The notes below the pieces were generated by a model, which was given only the letters and a program-made list of their open reading frames with translations, did no database searches and was not told the DNA's origin. The position numbers and the translations under genes are program-made. From a virus: a DNA stretch of 64,000 bases. Below, one piece after another: positions 40,550-47,599 of the stretch. The number at the start of each line of letters is the position of its first letter. Positions within the stretch are counted from its first letter, which is position 1. The stretch is from positions 62,001-126,000 of IMG/VR virus record IMGVR_UViG_3300042878_001826; one strand, written 5' to 3'.

Positions 40550-41058
40550 AAAATCTGCTCTTTTATGCCAGATTGTTTGATTCCTTCTTTCATTCTCTTA
40601 GTGTGAACGAAACATTGTAAAGCACTAAGATCCAAATCGTCAATGGCTACCCATTTCTCTACGTCTGGATGACTCGAAAGCCATTCCGATATTTCGGCTA
40701 CTCTCGTGCTTTCAAGTTCGTCCATAGACTTTAAAACGTGATTAGGTGTACTCCCAATCGGTGCTTTTAAAACTCCGTACTTGATAAACATATCCTGTAA
40801 CTGCTCTAGTGTACAATGCAACTTCCAATCAGAAGATACTACAATCTCAGCATCAGTTATTGTCAATATGTCGTTTAAGACTTTAACTGCCTTTGAGTTA
40901 AAGTTGTCCATTTTTATATGTGCCGGTATCTTTGGATCGTTTACGTATCCAGGATCTCCAGGATTAGAAAGCTTCCATTTCTTAATCTTTTTGTCGCGAC
41001 CGCCCCACTCTGTAGATAAGCACATTACTCCATCGTTATCCAAAAATATTACTTTCAT
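40537..41058 (-). CDS. HAD-superfamily phosphatase of the RNA-repair (Swiss Army Knife) type
   Basis: 173 aa. 'MKVIFLDNDGVMC' has the DxD nucleophile (Asp7, Asp9); 'AEIVVSSDWKLHC' is motif II; 'PIGSTPNHVLKSM', 'RVAEISEWLSSHP' and 'KWVAIDDLDL' complete the pattern of the HAD domain found with RNA-repair proteins. It probably removes terminal phosphates from nucleic-acid ends. TATATTTA-like box just upstream of the start at 41058. Confidence 0.75.
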   Translation of the reverse strand: MKVIFLDNDGVMCLSTEWGGRDKKIKKWKLSNPGDPGYVNDPKIPAHIKMDNFNSKAVKVLNDILTITDAEIVVSSDWKLHCTLEQLQDMFIKYGVLKAPIGSTPNHVLKSMDELESTRVAEISEWLSSHPDVEKWVAIDDLDLSALQCFVHTKRMKEGIKQSGIKEQILKFL

Positions 41059-41075
41059 AGTGTAAATATAATAAA

Positions 41076-41228
41076 TTATTTCTTCTTTAACAATTTTTTA
41101 AGCGATTTAAAAATATTTTTCTTTGCTTTTTTCTTTATCTTCTTTTTCTTTATCCTAAGGATTTCGTAACTTGATTCCAAGTTTCCGCTCATCACTTCCT
41201 TTGATATTATCTTTTCTTTTAATTCCAT
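41076..41228 (-). CDS. Small lysine-rich protein
   Basis: 50 aa, 'MELKEKIISKEVMSGNLESS' then about 20 lysines in the last 26 residues ('KKKKIKKKAKKN', 'LKKLLKKK'). Likely binds nucleic acid; pI is very high. It precedes the HAD gene on the same strand. Function unknown. Confidence 0.5.
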   Translation of the reverse strand: MELKEKIISKEVMSGNLESSYEILRIKKKKIKKKAKKNIFKSLKKLLKKK

Positions 41229-41245
41229 ATCTTTTTATTTTATTT

Positions 41246-41413
41246 TTAATCCATTGAGTGCAGCACAAAATCCTTTATGTCACAGTTCACTATTGGCTTT
41301 CCGTCATGTCTAACTGGTATCGCCAATATTTCTTTTTTCCCGTTCTCTTTTTCGACGGTATGAAACATGTACAACTTGCCATCTTTCATATACTTGTAAA
41401 TAGTCATTTCCAT
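41246..41413 (-). CDS. Small hypothetical protein
   Basis: 55 aa, beta-rich ('MEMTIYKYMKDGKLYMFHTV'). Start at 41413 follows the common AAAGATATG leader; a longer in-frame start at 41434 overlaps a terminator and is less likely. No family recognised. Confidence 0.5.
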   Translation of the reverse strand: MEMTIYKYMKDGKLYMFHTVEKENGKKEILAIPVRHDGKPIVNCDIKDFVLHSMD

Positions 41414-41435
41414 ATCTTTATTTTTTAAAATCAAA

Positions 41436-41463
41436 AAACCCAGCCTTAATAAAGACTGGGTTT
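41436..41463 (-). terminator. Intrinsic terminator
   Basis: AAACCCAG...CTGGGTTT with a minus-strand T-run. Ends the short transcript from the promoter at 41563. Confidence 0.8.
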
Positions 41464-41483
41464 AAATATCGTTGAATACAATA

Positions 41484-41546
41484 TCATAAACTCAGTCGTT
41501 GACTGTTTTGTTCATGCAAAATCATTTTGTTATTAAATTCTCTCAT
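41484..41546 (-). CDS. 20-residue peptide or small RNA transcript
   Basis: MREFNNKMILHEQNSQRLSL, in a transcript of about 125 bases bounded by TATCTTTG at 41563-41570 and a terminator at 41436-41463. Either a micropeptide or a regulatory RNA with an accidental frame. Confidence 0.35.
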   Translation of the reverse strand: MREFNNKMILHEQNSQRLSL

Positions 41547-41562
41547 TACTTTATTTCTTTTA

Positions 41563-41570
41563 CAAAGATA
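41563..41570 (-). promoter_or_regulatory. Bacteroidota-type -7 box TATCTTTG
   Basis: Minus-strand TATCTTTG upstream of the 20-residue frame. Confidence 0.6.
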
Positions 41571-41593
41571 TATATTATTTTTCAATAAACAAA

Positions 41594-41621
41594 AAACCCT
41601 CTCTTTAAAAGGAGAGGGTTT
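41594..41621 (-). terminator. Intrinsic terminator of the Hc1-like gene
   Basis: AAACCCTCTC-CTTTTAAA-GAGAGGGTTT and T-run on the minus strand. Confidence 0.85.
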
Positions 41622-41722
41622 GGGCCAAATCTTTATTAAGATCTTTGTTTTCGGCTCCACCACCTTGTTTTATGACTACAAGGAAAACATACTCTTATAT
41701 AGTTAGCTATATAATAAGTTTA
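41622..41722 (-). other. Structured 3' untranslated region of the Hc1-like gene
   Basis: Three hairpins before the terminator: TATATAG-CTAA-CTATATA (41696-41713), CCTTGT...ACAAGG (41663-41683) and AATCTT...AAGAT (41628-41641). No frame or tRNA fits. Could protect the mRNA's 3' end or be a released small RNA. Confidence 0.4.
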
Positions 41723-41893
41723 TTACTTAGCAACTTTTTCAGACTCAACTGAAGCAGCTCTGTAAGTAGTAACCAACTTTTTAATCTCTCCTAATGCTTT
41801 TCTTGCGTCAGCGTTAGATTTTTTAGTCGTTTTATTATGATTAGCATCAAATTGCTCCCATAATGTTTTCAAGTTCTCATAGATTTCTTGCAT
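41723..41893 (-). CDS. Hc1-like histone H1 family protein
   Basis: 56 aa. 'MQEIYENLKTLWEQFDANHN' then 'KKSNADARKALGEIKKLVTT' and 'YRAASVESEKVAK' match the short Hc1-type histone of Bacteroidota (helical, K/R-rich with S-x-A-R-K-x-L-x-E-I-K-K-L). These compact or shield DNA. Its position next to uvsX is notable. Structured 3' end and strong terminator suggest high expression. Family match is by pattern. Confidence 0.55.
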   Translation of the reverse strand: MQEIYENLKTLWEQFDANHNKTTKKSNADARKALGEIKKLVTTYRAASVESEKVAK

Positions 41894-41948
41894 AATTATT
41901 CATTTTTATTTTTTAGGGTTAAAGTACCCTTCGACTTTCTCTTACTAT

Positions 41949-43181
41949 CTATCCAAAAAGGTCTCCTGCGTCCGTAGCATCTGTGAAGCCATTTGTGTCA
42001 TCTTCTTCATCATCTTCTCCAACTATCTTGTTGAATTCGTTTTCTACCTCTTCGATCTCGTCTAATGACTTGAATCTAAAGTAGTCGTTTACAATCGGTG
42101 CCATTCTATCTAAGACGCCTGTTGTGAAAACCTCTTGTGAGAATAGTTGTTTTGTAGTAACTGATTTGTTTAGGTGTGATACATACCATCTGTTTCCTCC
42201 AGGTACAAAAGTCATTTCACCAGTAGCTTTGTTTACATCCATTTTACCCTTAGCAATACCAATCTGATCCATATACTCTGGTCTACAAAAAGCATCTAAT
42301 CCTGTATAAGGGTTCATACCATTTGCAAAAGAGATATCAAATCTAATTTTCTTTGGTTTGGCCATTCTGTTTTTTGCAGTTTTAAACAATACAGAGATTC
42401 CTGATTGACCTAAGTCCATATCATCTTCTTCACCTGTTTTCAATTTTGATTTAGACATAAAGCCGATTACTGATGCAGAGTATAACAAACCATTACCACC
42501 TTTTAATTTCTCTTGTGGAAAAAGGTCCATTGTTAGATAAGTGTGGTTACATACAATCATTGGAATATCTAAGTATCCTAAGTCTGTGTTGATTGAACGG
42601 AACATAGAACCTAATGCTTTTGCTTTAGTCATATCCTGTTTGATATCACCTTTCAATAAATCTGCCTTTTCTTTGTTACTTGCCATTTGACCTAAAGAGT
42701 CTAATACAATCATTAGTTTAGGCAGTTCAAATCCTGCAAGCTTTTGTTCTTTCAAATCATCTATCAACTGAGTCAATAACATGTTTACATCTTCTACTTT
42801 GTTAGATCTGATTAATCTGAACTTTTCCAAAGAGTTGTCGATTCCAAACTTTGGTAAGTCTTCTAAGTCAATCGCTTGTTCTGTATCGATATAGATTACC
42901 GAATATCCGGCTCTCTGTGCGTGCTTTGATACTGAATAAGCGATGAACGATTTACCTGCACCGGATTCTCCAGCGAATGCCGTGATTCTGTTTGATGCAA
43001 CTCCACCACCTAGCAATCTTCCTGATAGTGCGGCGTCTAATAAATAAACTCCTGTTGTGATGAATGTTTTTTCTTTAATTTCCTTTTCTATTAAGATTGG
43101 AATAGATTTAGCTATGTTGTCTAATATAGAACCAACTTTGCTGAATTCGAATTTCTTTCCTTCTTTTACTGCTTTTGCCAT
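41949..43181 (-). CDS. uvsX: UvsX/RecA-type recombinase
   Basis: 410 aa. Walker A 'GESGAGKS' at residues 71-78 preceded by 'LLGGGVASNRITAFA'; 'SVIYIDTEQAIDLEDL' and 'KLMIVLDSLGQMASNKEK' (Walker B); 'IPMIVCNHTY' and 'GGNGLLYSASVIGFMSKSKL' are the UvsX core motifs. An acidic C-terminal tail (EDDEEDDTNGFTDATDAG) is like T4 UvsX. It drives homologous recombination and recombination-dependent replication. One of the firmest T4-like markers in the window. Confidence 0.93.
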   Translation of the reverse strand: MAKAVKEGKKFEFSKVGSILDNIAKSIPILIEKEIKEKTFITTGVYLLDAALSGRLLGGGVASNRITAFAGESGAGKSFIAYSVSKHAQRAGYSVIYIDTEQAIDLEDLPKFGIDNSLEKFRLIRSNKVEDVNMLLTQLIDDLKEQKLAGFELPKLMIVLDSLGQMASNKEKADLLKGDIKQDMTKAKALGSMFRSINTDLGYLDIPMIVCNHTYLTMDLFPQEKLKGGNGLLYSASVIGFMSKSKLKTGEEDDMDLGQSGISVLFKTAKNRMAKPKKIRFDISFANGMNPYTGLDAFCRPEYMDQIGIAKGKMDVNKATGEMTFVPGGNRWYVSHLNKSVTTKQLFSQEVFTTGVLDRMAPIVNDYFRFKSLDEIEEVENEFNKIVGEDDEEDDTNGFTDATDAGDLFG

Positions 43182-43269
43182 CTTCTTAAATTATTTTTAT
43201 ACTTTATATATAAAGAAACTATACCTCCCTTTCAAGTTTTTTTAAAATAGTTCCGAAAGAGGGTGTGAT

Positions 43270-43281
43270 TTTTTATATATA
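43270..43281 (+). promoter_or_regulatory. Phage-type motif TTTTTATATATA
   Basis: Variant of TTTAATATATA, four bases before the ATG at 43286. Confidence 0.5.
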
Positions 43282-43285
43282 CTAT

Positions 43286-43999
43286 ATGAAGAAGATGGAA
43301 TTTTTAGAGAAAGCAAGAGAAAGGCACGGATATAAATACACATATCCTACTTTAAACGAGAAAGTTATATTGTCCGATAAGATTGATATAGAATATAATG
43401 GTGTTGAATATCAACAAAGTGTTGTCAAGCATTTAATGGGTCGATGTCCAGAGAAGTCGTCTACACGTCAGTCTACAGAAGATTTTGTTGAAAGAGCAAT
43501 AAATGTTTGGGGCGACAAATATGACTACTCTTTGGTACAGTATAAAAACATGCTTACTCCGATAACGATATTATATAGAGGTATAAAGTATGAGCAACGC
43601 CCTTCTTCACATTTAGAGGGTATGGCACCTGAGTTTAGAAAGAACGAAGAATCCATAATAAGAGACTTGCTGGATCAAAGCGACTTCAAAGGCGAGAGGG
43701 AGATAAAGGACTTTCTTAGAAAGTTCAAGATAGACTTCAAGCAGAACCATATGTTGGATAAGATTGAGTTTGACTTTTATCTTCCTTCTATAAGAGTTTG
43801 TGTAGAGTTTGATGGTATCTATCATTTTCAGTCGATAGAAGAGCTGGGTGGCTTGAATACCTATGAGAAATCAAAGATTGATGAAAAGATAAAGTCTGAC
43901 TATTGTGAAGACAACTATATTGATTTGGTTAAGATAAGGTATGACCAGATAGACAATATCTATATGATTCTTTGGGAGTGCTTGAAGAATAAGATTTAA
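43286..43999 (+). CDS. PD-(D/E)XK (Vsr/DUF559-like) endonuclease with DUF723-like repeats
   Basis: 237 aa. N-terminal 'RHGYKYTYPTLNEKVILSDK' and 'NVWGDKYDYSLVQYKNMLTP' are two copies of the homing-endonuclease-associated Y-D-Y repeat (DUF723). C-terminal 'GEREIKDFLRKFKIDF', then 'IEFDFYLPSIRVCVEFDGIY' with the D...ExD/K core and 'DEKIKSDYCEDNYIDLVKIR'. Start at 43286 fits the promoter motif. It runs opposite to uvsX in the gap to the next minus-strand block. A free-standing homing nuclease is plausible. Confidence 0.7.
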   Translation: MKKMEFLEKARERHGYKYTYPTLNEKVILSDKIDIEYNGVEYQQSVVKHLMGRCPEKSSTRQSTEDFVERAINVWGDKYDYSLVQYKNMLTPITILYRGIKYEQRPSSHLEGMAPEFRKNEESIIRDLLDQSDFKGEREIKDFLRKFKIDFKQNHMLDKIEFDFYLPSIRVCVEFDGIYHFQSIEELGGLNTYEKSKIDEKIKSDYCEDNYIDLVKIRYDQIDNIYMILWECLKNKI

Positions 44000-44442
44000 G
44001 ACTTTTTCACTTCGATTACAAAGTAGTCGAGACCTTTTATTCCATCTATTAAAGGCTGGTTAAAAGTGGTTTCTACTACATAGTCTGGATGTTCTTCTTT
44101 GAGCTTTTCCATATTTGCTTCAAGTTCATCTAAAAAAGCTGCAAATGCTTTGTTGTATTCTGTAAATTCTGATATGCTTCCTTTGAATCCGTCTGGTGTA
44201 TGCTCGATATTCAGCTGAGGACAGATAACAAATATGATTACGTTGGTAACATTTTTGGAAGTGGCGTCTCTGTCTTCTATCTGTTTCTTTGCACCAATAT
44301 CTGATACTTTATTCCAATATGATATCTCACCAAGTTCTTCGCCATCTTTCTTCTCTTCGACCATGTCGATAAAACAGAATTTGATATACTCGATATCTAA
44401 ACCTTCTTCTATGCTTTCGTTAAACCTCTTCAGATGCCTCAT
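43996..44442 (-). CDS. Tagged hypothetical protein (MRHLKRFNES)
   Basis: 148 aa, last gene of a five-gene run of tagged proteins. After the tag comes an acidic helical and strand mix ('VTNVIIFVICPQLNIEH', 'AFLDELEANMEKLKEEHPDY'). Overlaps the convergent nuclease gene by 4 bases. No family recognised. Confidence 0.65.
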   Translation of the reverse strand: MRHLKRFNESIEEGLDIEYIKFCFIDMVEEKKDGEELGEISYWNKVSDIGAKKQIEDRDATSKNVTNVIIFVICPQLNIEHTPDGFKGSISEFTEYNKAFAAFLDELEANMEKLKEEHPDYVVETTFNQPLIDGIKGLDYFVIEVKKS

Positions 44443-44456
44443 TCTCTTTATATTTT

Positions 44457-44912
44457 TTACAATCTATCCAATACGAATGCCTCTGGTCCGAATACCCAGT
44501 CAACACCTTCTTTGGTGCGAACTATTAAATTTGGTCGGATTAAGTTAGAAGATTCAACCCTTATAAAAGTTACCGGTTCGTCTAGGTTTATTTCATCTGT
44601 AAAAGATGGTGAATATTTCTTAATAAGATGGTTCTTATAGTGTTCCATGAATCTTAATTGATCTCCTTCTTTGACTTCATGAATTTTGTTATCACCTAAC
44701 ATAATTTCGGCAGATTCATTCATTTTCTTTTCGGATACTTCTTCTTCGCCTTCCTCACCTTCCTCGTTTGCTTCTTCCCATTCTTTTTGCATTCTTTCCT
44801 TCTCCTTTTCTTCATCAAGGTAGTTAGGTAGGATTATCTCTACAGGTGTTTCACTGTTCCATTTGTGTGCGAACTTCTTTGGGAAGTTTTTGTATGACTC
44901 TAAGTATTTCAT
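44457..44912 (-). CDS. Tagged acidic hypothetical protein (MKYLESYKNF)
   Basis: 151 aa. Tag followed by an acidic low-complexity patch 'EEANEEGEEGEEEVSEKK' and a beta-rich C-terminal domain ('VTFIRVESSNLIRPNLIVRT'). No family recognised; the patch suggests an internal or DNA-mimic type role, which is speculative. Confidence 0.6.
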   Translation of the reverse strand: MKYLESYKNFPKKFAHKWNSETPVEIILPNYLDEEKEKERMQKEWEEANEEGEEGEEEVSEKKMNESAEIMLGDNKIHEVKEGDQLRFMEHYKNHLIKKYSPSFTDEINLDEPVTFIRVESSNLIRPNLIVRTKEGVDWVFGPEAFVLDRL

Positions 44913-44921
44913 TCTCTTTTA

Positions 44922-45272
44922 TTATTTGTTAAATCCGAAAAAACTTTTTATTTTAGATCCAAGTGTTGGCTTTTCTTCTTCAACTTCTTTTTCTTCTTCT
45001 TTTTTAGAATCTGTGCTTTGGTTTCTGTATTGGCCATAATCACCAGTTGCCCATCCTGTGCTACGGTAATAGTTTTCCTCTTCCTCTTCTGTCATTTTTT
45101 TAGCAGGAACTGCTTTAGGTGTAATAGTAGGTTGAGTTGATTGAGGATTTTTTGCTTTTCTTTCTGCTTCTATCTTTTGGATTTCTGCTTCGATTTCCTC
45201 TTCTGTTGCACCCGGGAAAGCGTTGGCTCTCCAGTCGTGGCTGTTTTCGTTAAATCTTTTTAAGTGTTTCAT
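44922..45272 (-). CDS. Tagged hypothetical protein (MKHLKRFNEN)
   Basis: 116 aa. Start at 45272 lies just after the upstream stop (45274). The body is disordered ('STQPTITPKAVPAKKMTEEE', then KKEEEKEVEEEK) and ends in 'LGSKIKSFFGFNK', a short amphipathic helix. Low complexity fits an internal virion protein. Confidence 0.6.
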   Translation of the reverse strand: MKHLKRFNENSHDWRANAFPGATEEEIEAEIQKIEAERKAKNPQSTQPTITPKAVPAKKMTEEEEENYYRSTGWATGDYGQYRNQSTDSKKEEEKEVEEEKPTLGSKIKSFFGFNK

Positions 45273-45273
45273 A

Positions 45274-45594
45274 CTATCTAAATTTGTTTGGGTATATTGA
45301 TCTCCACTCATGTCCCTGTGGTACGTCTGATGCTCTTACACCAAAAACTTTCTTTTCAGGACTTACGTCTTTTCCGTCCATCAAAAAATTGTTGTTGCTT
45401 GCCCAGACTTCCATAGTTCTGTTGATTGGTTGACCGACAGAAAACGGAAATCTTATTCCCGTCTTGTTATCTATATTCGAGATTCTTCTATCAGGGGAAA
45501 TAGAAACGGTTATCAAAAGTCTTGGATTTCTCTGACTAATGAAAACTATTTCGTTTTTACCAAACTCTTCGTTGAATCTCTTTAAGTATTTCAT
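45274..45594 (-). CDS. Tagged hypothetical protein (MKYLKRFNEE)
   Basis: 106 aa, beta-rich ('EIVFISQRNPRLLITVSISP', 'RTMEVWASNNNFLMDG'). Member of the run of five tagged genes; stop and next start are one base apart. No family recognised. Confidence 0.65.
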   Translation of the reverse strand: MKYLKRFNEEFGKNEIVFISQRNPRLLITVSISPDRRISNIDNKTGIRFPFSVGQPINRTMEVWASNNNFLMDGKDVSPEKKVFGVRASDVPQGHEWRSIYPNKFR

Positions 45595-46343
45595 TATTTG
45601 AAGTTGTTGAATCTTTTTAAAGAACGTCTTTCGTATTGTTGAGCATCTTCTTGACCTTCTTTTCCTTTACGTACAATGTTGGGGTTGATGTTAATTTTAT
45701 CATAGTTACTATCTGAAAATCCGATATAATTACCAAATTCGTCAAATCCTTCTTCGTCCACTTGAACTTGTCTTTCTTCTTCGTCTTCTTGCATTCTTTT
45801 TTTCCTCTGATTCTTGTCTAAGCCATCATAATTACCAAATTCGTCAAATCCTTCTTCGTCTTCTTGAATATCATTAAATTCAAAGAACTTTTTCAATCCT
45901 TCGAAGTGTTGATCTTCTTGACCTTCTTCTTCATCATCATAACCTAAGTCATCAGAACCGTCAGCTCTCATTGCACCGAAATCTTCGTCGTGCTCTGGAT
46001 CGTAGTTATCATCATCATCAGAGTAGTTCTCATCATCACCTTCACCTATTTTATTATTACTTAAAAGTGTGTCAAATATTTCTATACCATCAACACCTTC
46101 TGATCTAAGTTTGTGATAGAATTCCATAACTTCTTGGTTAGATGGTTCATTATCACCAAATTCTTCTTCGAATCTAGCTAAAACGTCTACTGGTTCTTCG
46201 TCATTTTGAGAATATTGAGCATCATGTGTATCATGTTCGTCTTGGGCATCTCTATCTGCATAGATTTGGTCGTTGTTCATTTGATCCATTTCTTCATCAG
46301 CAGCAAGGCCATCAAAGTTTTCGAATTTTTTAAGATTTCTCAT
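45594..46343 (-). CDS. Tagged acidic protein with internal duplication (MRNLKKFENF)
   Basis: 249 aa, very acidic. An 11-residue unit EEGFDEFGNYDG/I recurs in about 35 residues' distance, and the DNA repeats 'ACCAAATTCGTCAAATCC' at 45731 and 45836. A copy of the tag-like 'SLKRFNNFK' occurs at the C-terminus. Acidic, repeated and disordered: possibly a scaffold-core or internal protein; inference. First gene in the block of tagged genes. Confidence 0.6.
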   Translation of the reverse strand: MRNLKKFENFDGLAADEEMDQMNNDQIYADRDAQDEHDTHDAQYSQNDEEPVDVLARFEEEFGDNEPSNQEVMEFYHKLRSEGVDGIEIFDTLLSNNKIGEGDDENYSDDDDNYDPEHDEDFGAMRADGSDDLGYDDEEEGQEDQHFEGLKKFFEFNDIQEDEEGFDEFGNYDGLDKNQRKKRMQEDEEERQVQVDEEGFDEFGNYIGFSDSNYDKININPNIVRKGKEGQEDAQQYERRSLKRFNNFK

Positions 46344-46383
46344 ATTTCTTTTTTGTTTTTTTTCTTATATACTATATATTAAT

Positions 46384-47253
46384 TTATAAAACCGATAAAT
46401 ATCTCTCGCCTCTATCACATAGTATTGTTATCACATCTCCTTCCATTTCAGGATATTTTTCTAAAAGTCTTTCAGCTGCCAATATATTTGCACCCGAGCT
46501 GATTCCCACAAATAAACCATTCTCACTAGCAAGTCTTTTTGCTCTATCTATTGCATCCTGTGTTGAAATAACCATTATGTCATCTACCAGATTCAAATCT
46601 ACTAAAAACTTACTACCATCACCAATCCCTTGTATTCCATGAAGACCTGGTTTACCACCACTCATTACCGGAGATTCTGCAGGTTCTACAGCAACCGTTT
46701 TCATAAAAGGATGATGCATCTTTAGTAGCATTGAAGTTCCCATTAAAGTGCCGCCGGTTCCTGTTCCTGAAACAAACGCGGCAATTCTGTTTGTATGTTG
46801 ATGTAGTATTTCTGGTGCTGTTGTTTCGTAGTGTGCTTTCGCGTTTAGTGGGTTTGAAAATTGTCTAGGATTGAAATAACCATTCTCTTCGGCCATTTTA
46901 TCTCTTAAAGCAATTGCATCATCAAATCTTCCATCTTCTACTTCAATAAGTTCTGCTCCGTATATCTTTAGTATCTTTTTTCTTTCTTCACTCATGTTCT
47001 TTGGCATGACTATGATTACTTTGTAACCTCTTTCTGCACCAAGCATAGCAAATGCTATTCCAGAGTTTCCCGAAGTGGCTTCTATCAATGTATCTCCTTT
47101 CTTTATAAGTCCTTGTTTTTCGGCATCATCTATTATATAGACTGCCATTCTGTCTTTTAAAGATCCGCTTGGGTTGTGTCCTTCGAATTTTGCAAATATT
47201 CTTTCTGATATTTTTACCAGCGGTGTCTGTCCGACGTTTTTAGAGAATTTCAT
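46384..47253 (-). CDS. cysK: Cysteine synthase (O-acetylserine sulfhydrylase family)
   Basis: 289 aa. Start at 47253 (MKFSKNVGQTPLVKI) is chosen because earlier in-frame starts lie in a divergent promoter region. 'EGHNPSGSLKDRMAVYII' has the PLP lysine, 'EATSGNSGIAFAM' the substrate loop, 'VSGTGTGGTLMG' the phosphate cup, and 'GISSGANILAAERLL' the C-terminal motif. It makes cysteine from O-acetylserine and sulphide; CysM/CysK or cystathionine synthase relatives cannot be separated by eye. A complete enzyme gene in a phage is unusual. Confidence 0.88.
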   Translation of the reverse strand: MKFSKNVGQTPLVKISERIFAKFEGHNPSGSLKDRMAVYIIDDAEKQGLIKKGDTLIEATSGNSGIAFAMLGAERGYKVIIVMPKNMSEERKKILKIYGAELIEVEDGRFDDAIALRDKMAEENGYFNPRQFSNPLNAKAHYETTAPEILHQHTNRIAAFVSGTGTGGTLMGTSMLLKMHHPFMKTVAVEPAESPVMSGGKPGLHGIQGIGDGSKFLVDLNLVDDIMVISTQDAIDRAKRLASENGLFVGISSGANILAAERLLEKYPEMEGDVITILCDRGERYLSVL

Positions 47254-47301
47254 TAAATACTTTTTTTTGTTTATATATTTGTCGGTGTCAGTTGTGTTTC
47301 G

Positions 47302-47309
47302 TATATTTG
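47302..47309 (+). promoter_or_regulatory. Bacteroidota-type -7 box TATATTTG
   Basis: Plus-strand TATATTTG, 14 bases before the ATG at 47324; a second TATATTTG lies at about 47271. Confidence 0.55.
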
Positions 47310-47323
47310 TAAAAAATAAAAGC

Positions 47324-47599
47324 ATGACTAGAATATTTAGATTCGACGAGTTCAACAAAATAGAGTCCACAATCTTTAGATTGAAGACTATCGAAAGAAC
47401 TGATGAAGAAGTTTGTTATACAGGAACATTGACAATAAACGGTGAAAAGATAGTAGGTCAAATATTCTGTGAAAAAAACGGAGATTTAGAGTGCTTTCAG
47501 TTCTATGATAAGAATGGTAAAGATATATGTGACACATACGGACAAAGTATAGTCGAGTCAATAATAAAAGAAAAAATAAAAAGATTAAAAAGAAAATGA
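47324..47599 (+). CDS. Tagged hypothetical protein (MTRIFRFDEF)
   Basis: 91 aa. Start at 47324 follows the promoter box; a longer frame would start inside the cysteine synthase leader. 'CYTGTLTINGEKIVGQIFCE' and 'GDLECFQFYDKNGKDICD' suggest a small beta sheet. N-terminus resembles the FDEF/FESF variant of the tag. Overlaps the next gene by 4 bases. Confidence 0.55.
   Translation: MTRIFRFDEFNKIESTIFRLKTIERTDEEVCYTGTLTINGEKIVGQIFCEKNGDLECFQFYDKNGKDICDTYGQSIVESIIKEKIKRLKRK

Noticed and set aside
41622-41722. tRNA or tmRNA in the structured gap
   Set aside because: No acceptor stem, anticodon arm or CCA-like end could be paired; stems are short and separated, and it lies in the 3' region of a coding gene.
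45594-46343. Acidic protein as the T4 gp22-like scaffold
   Set aside because: Composition fits, but without a neighbouring prohead protease or capsid gene in the window it is only a guess.
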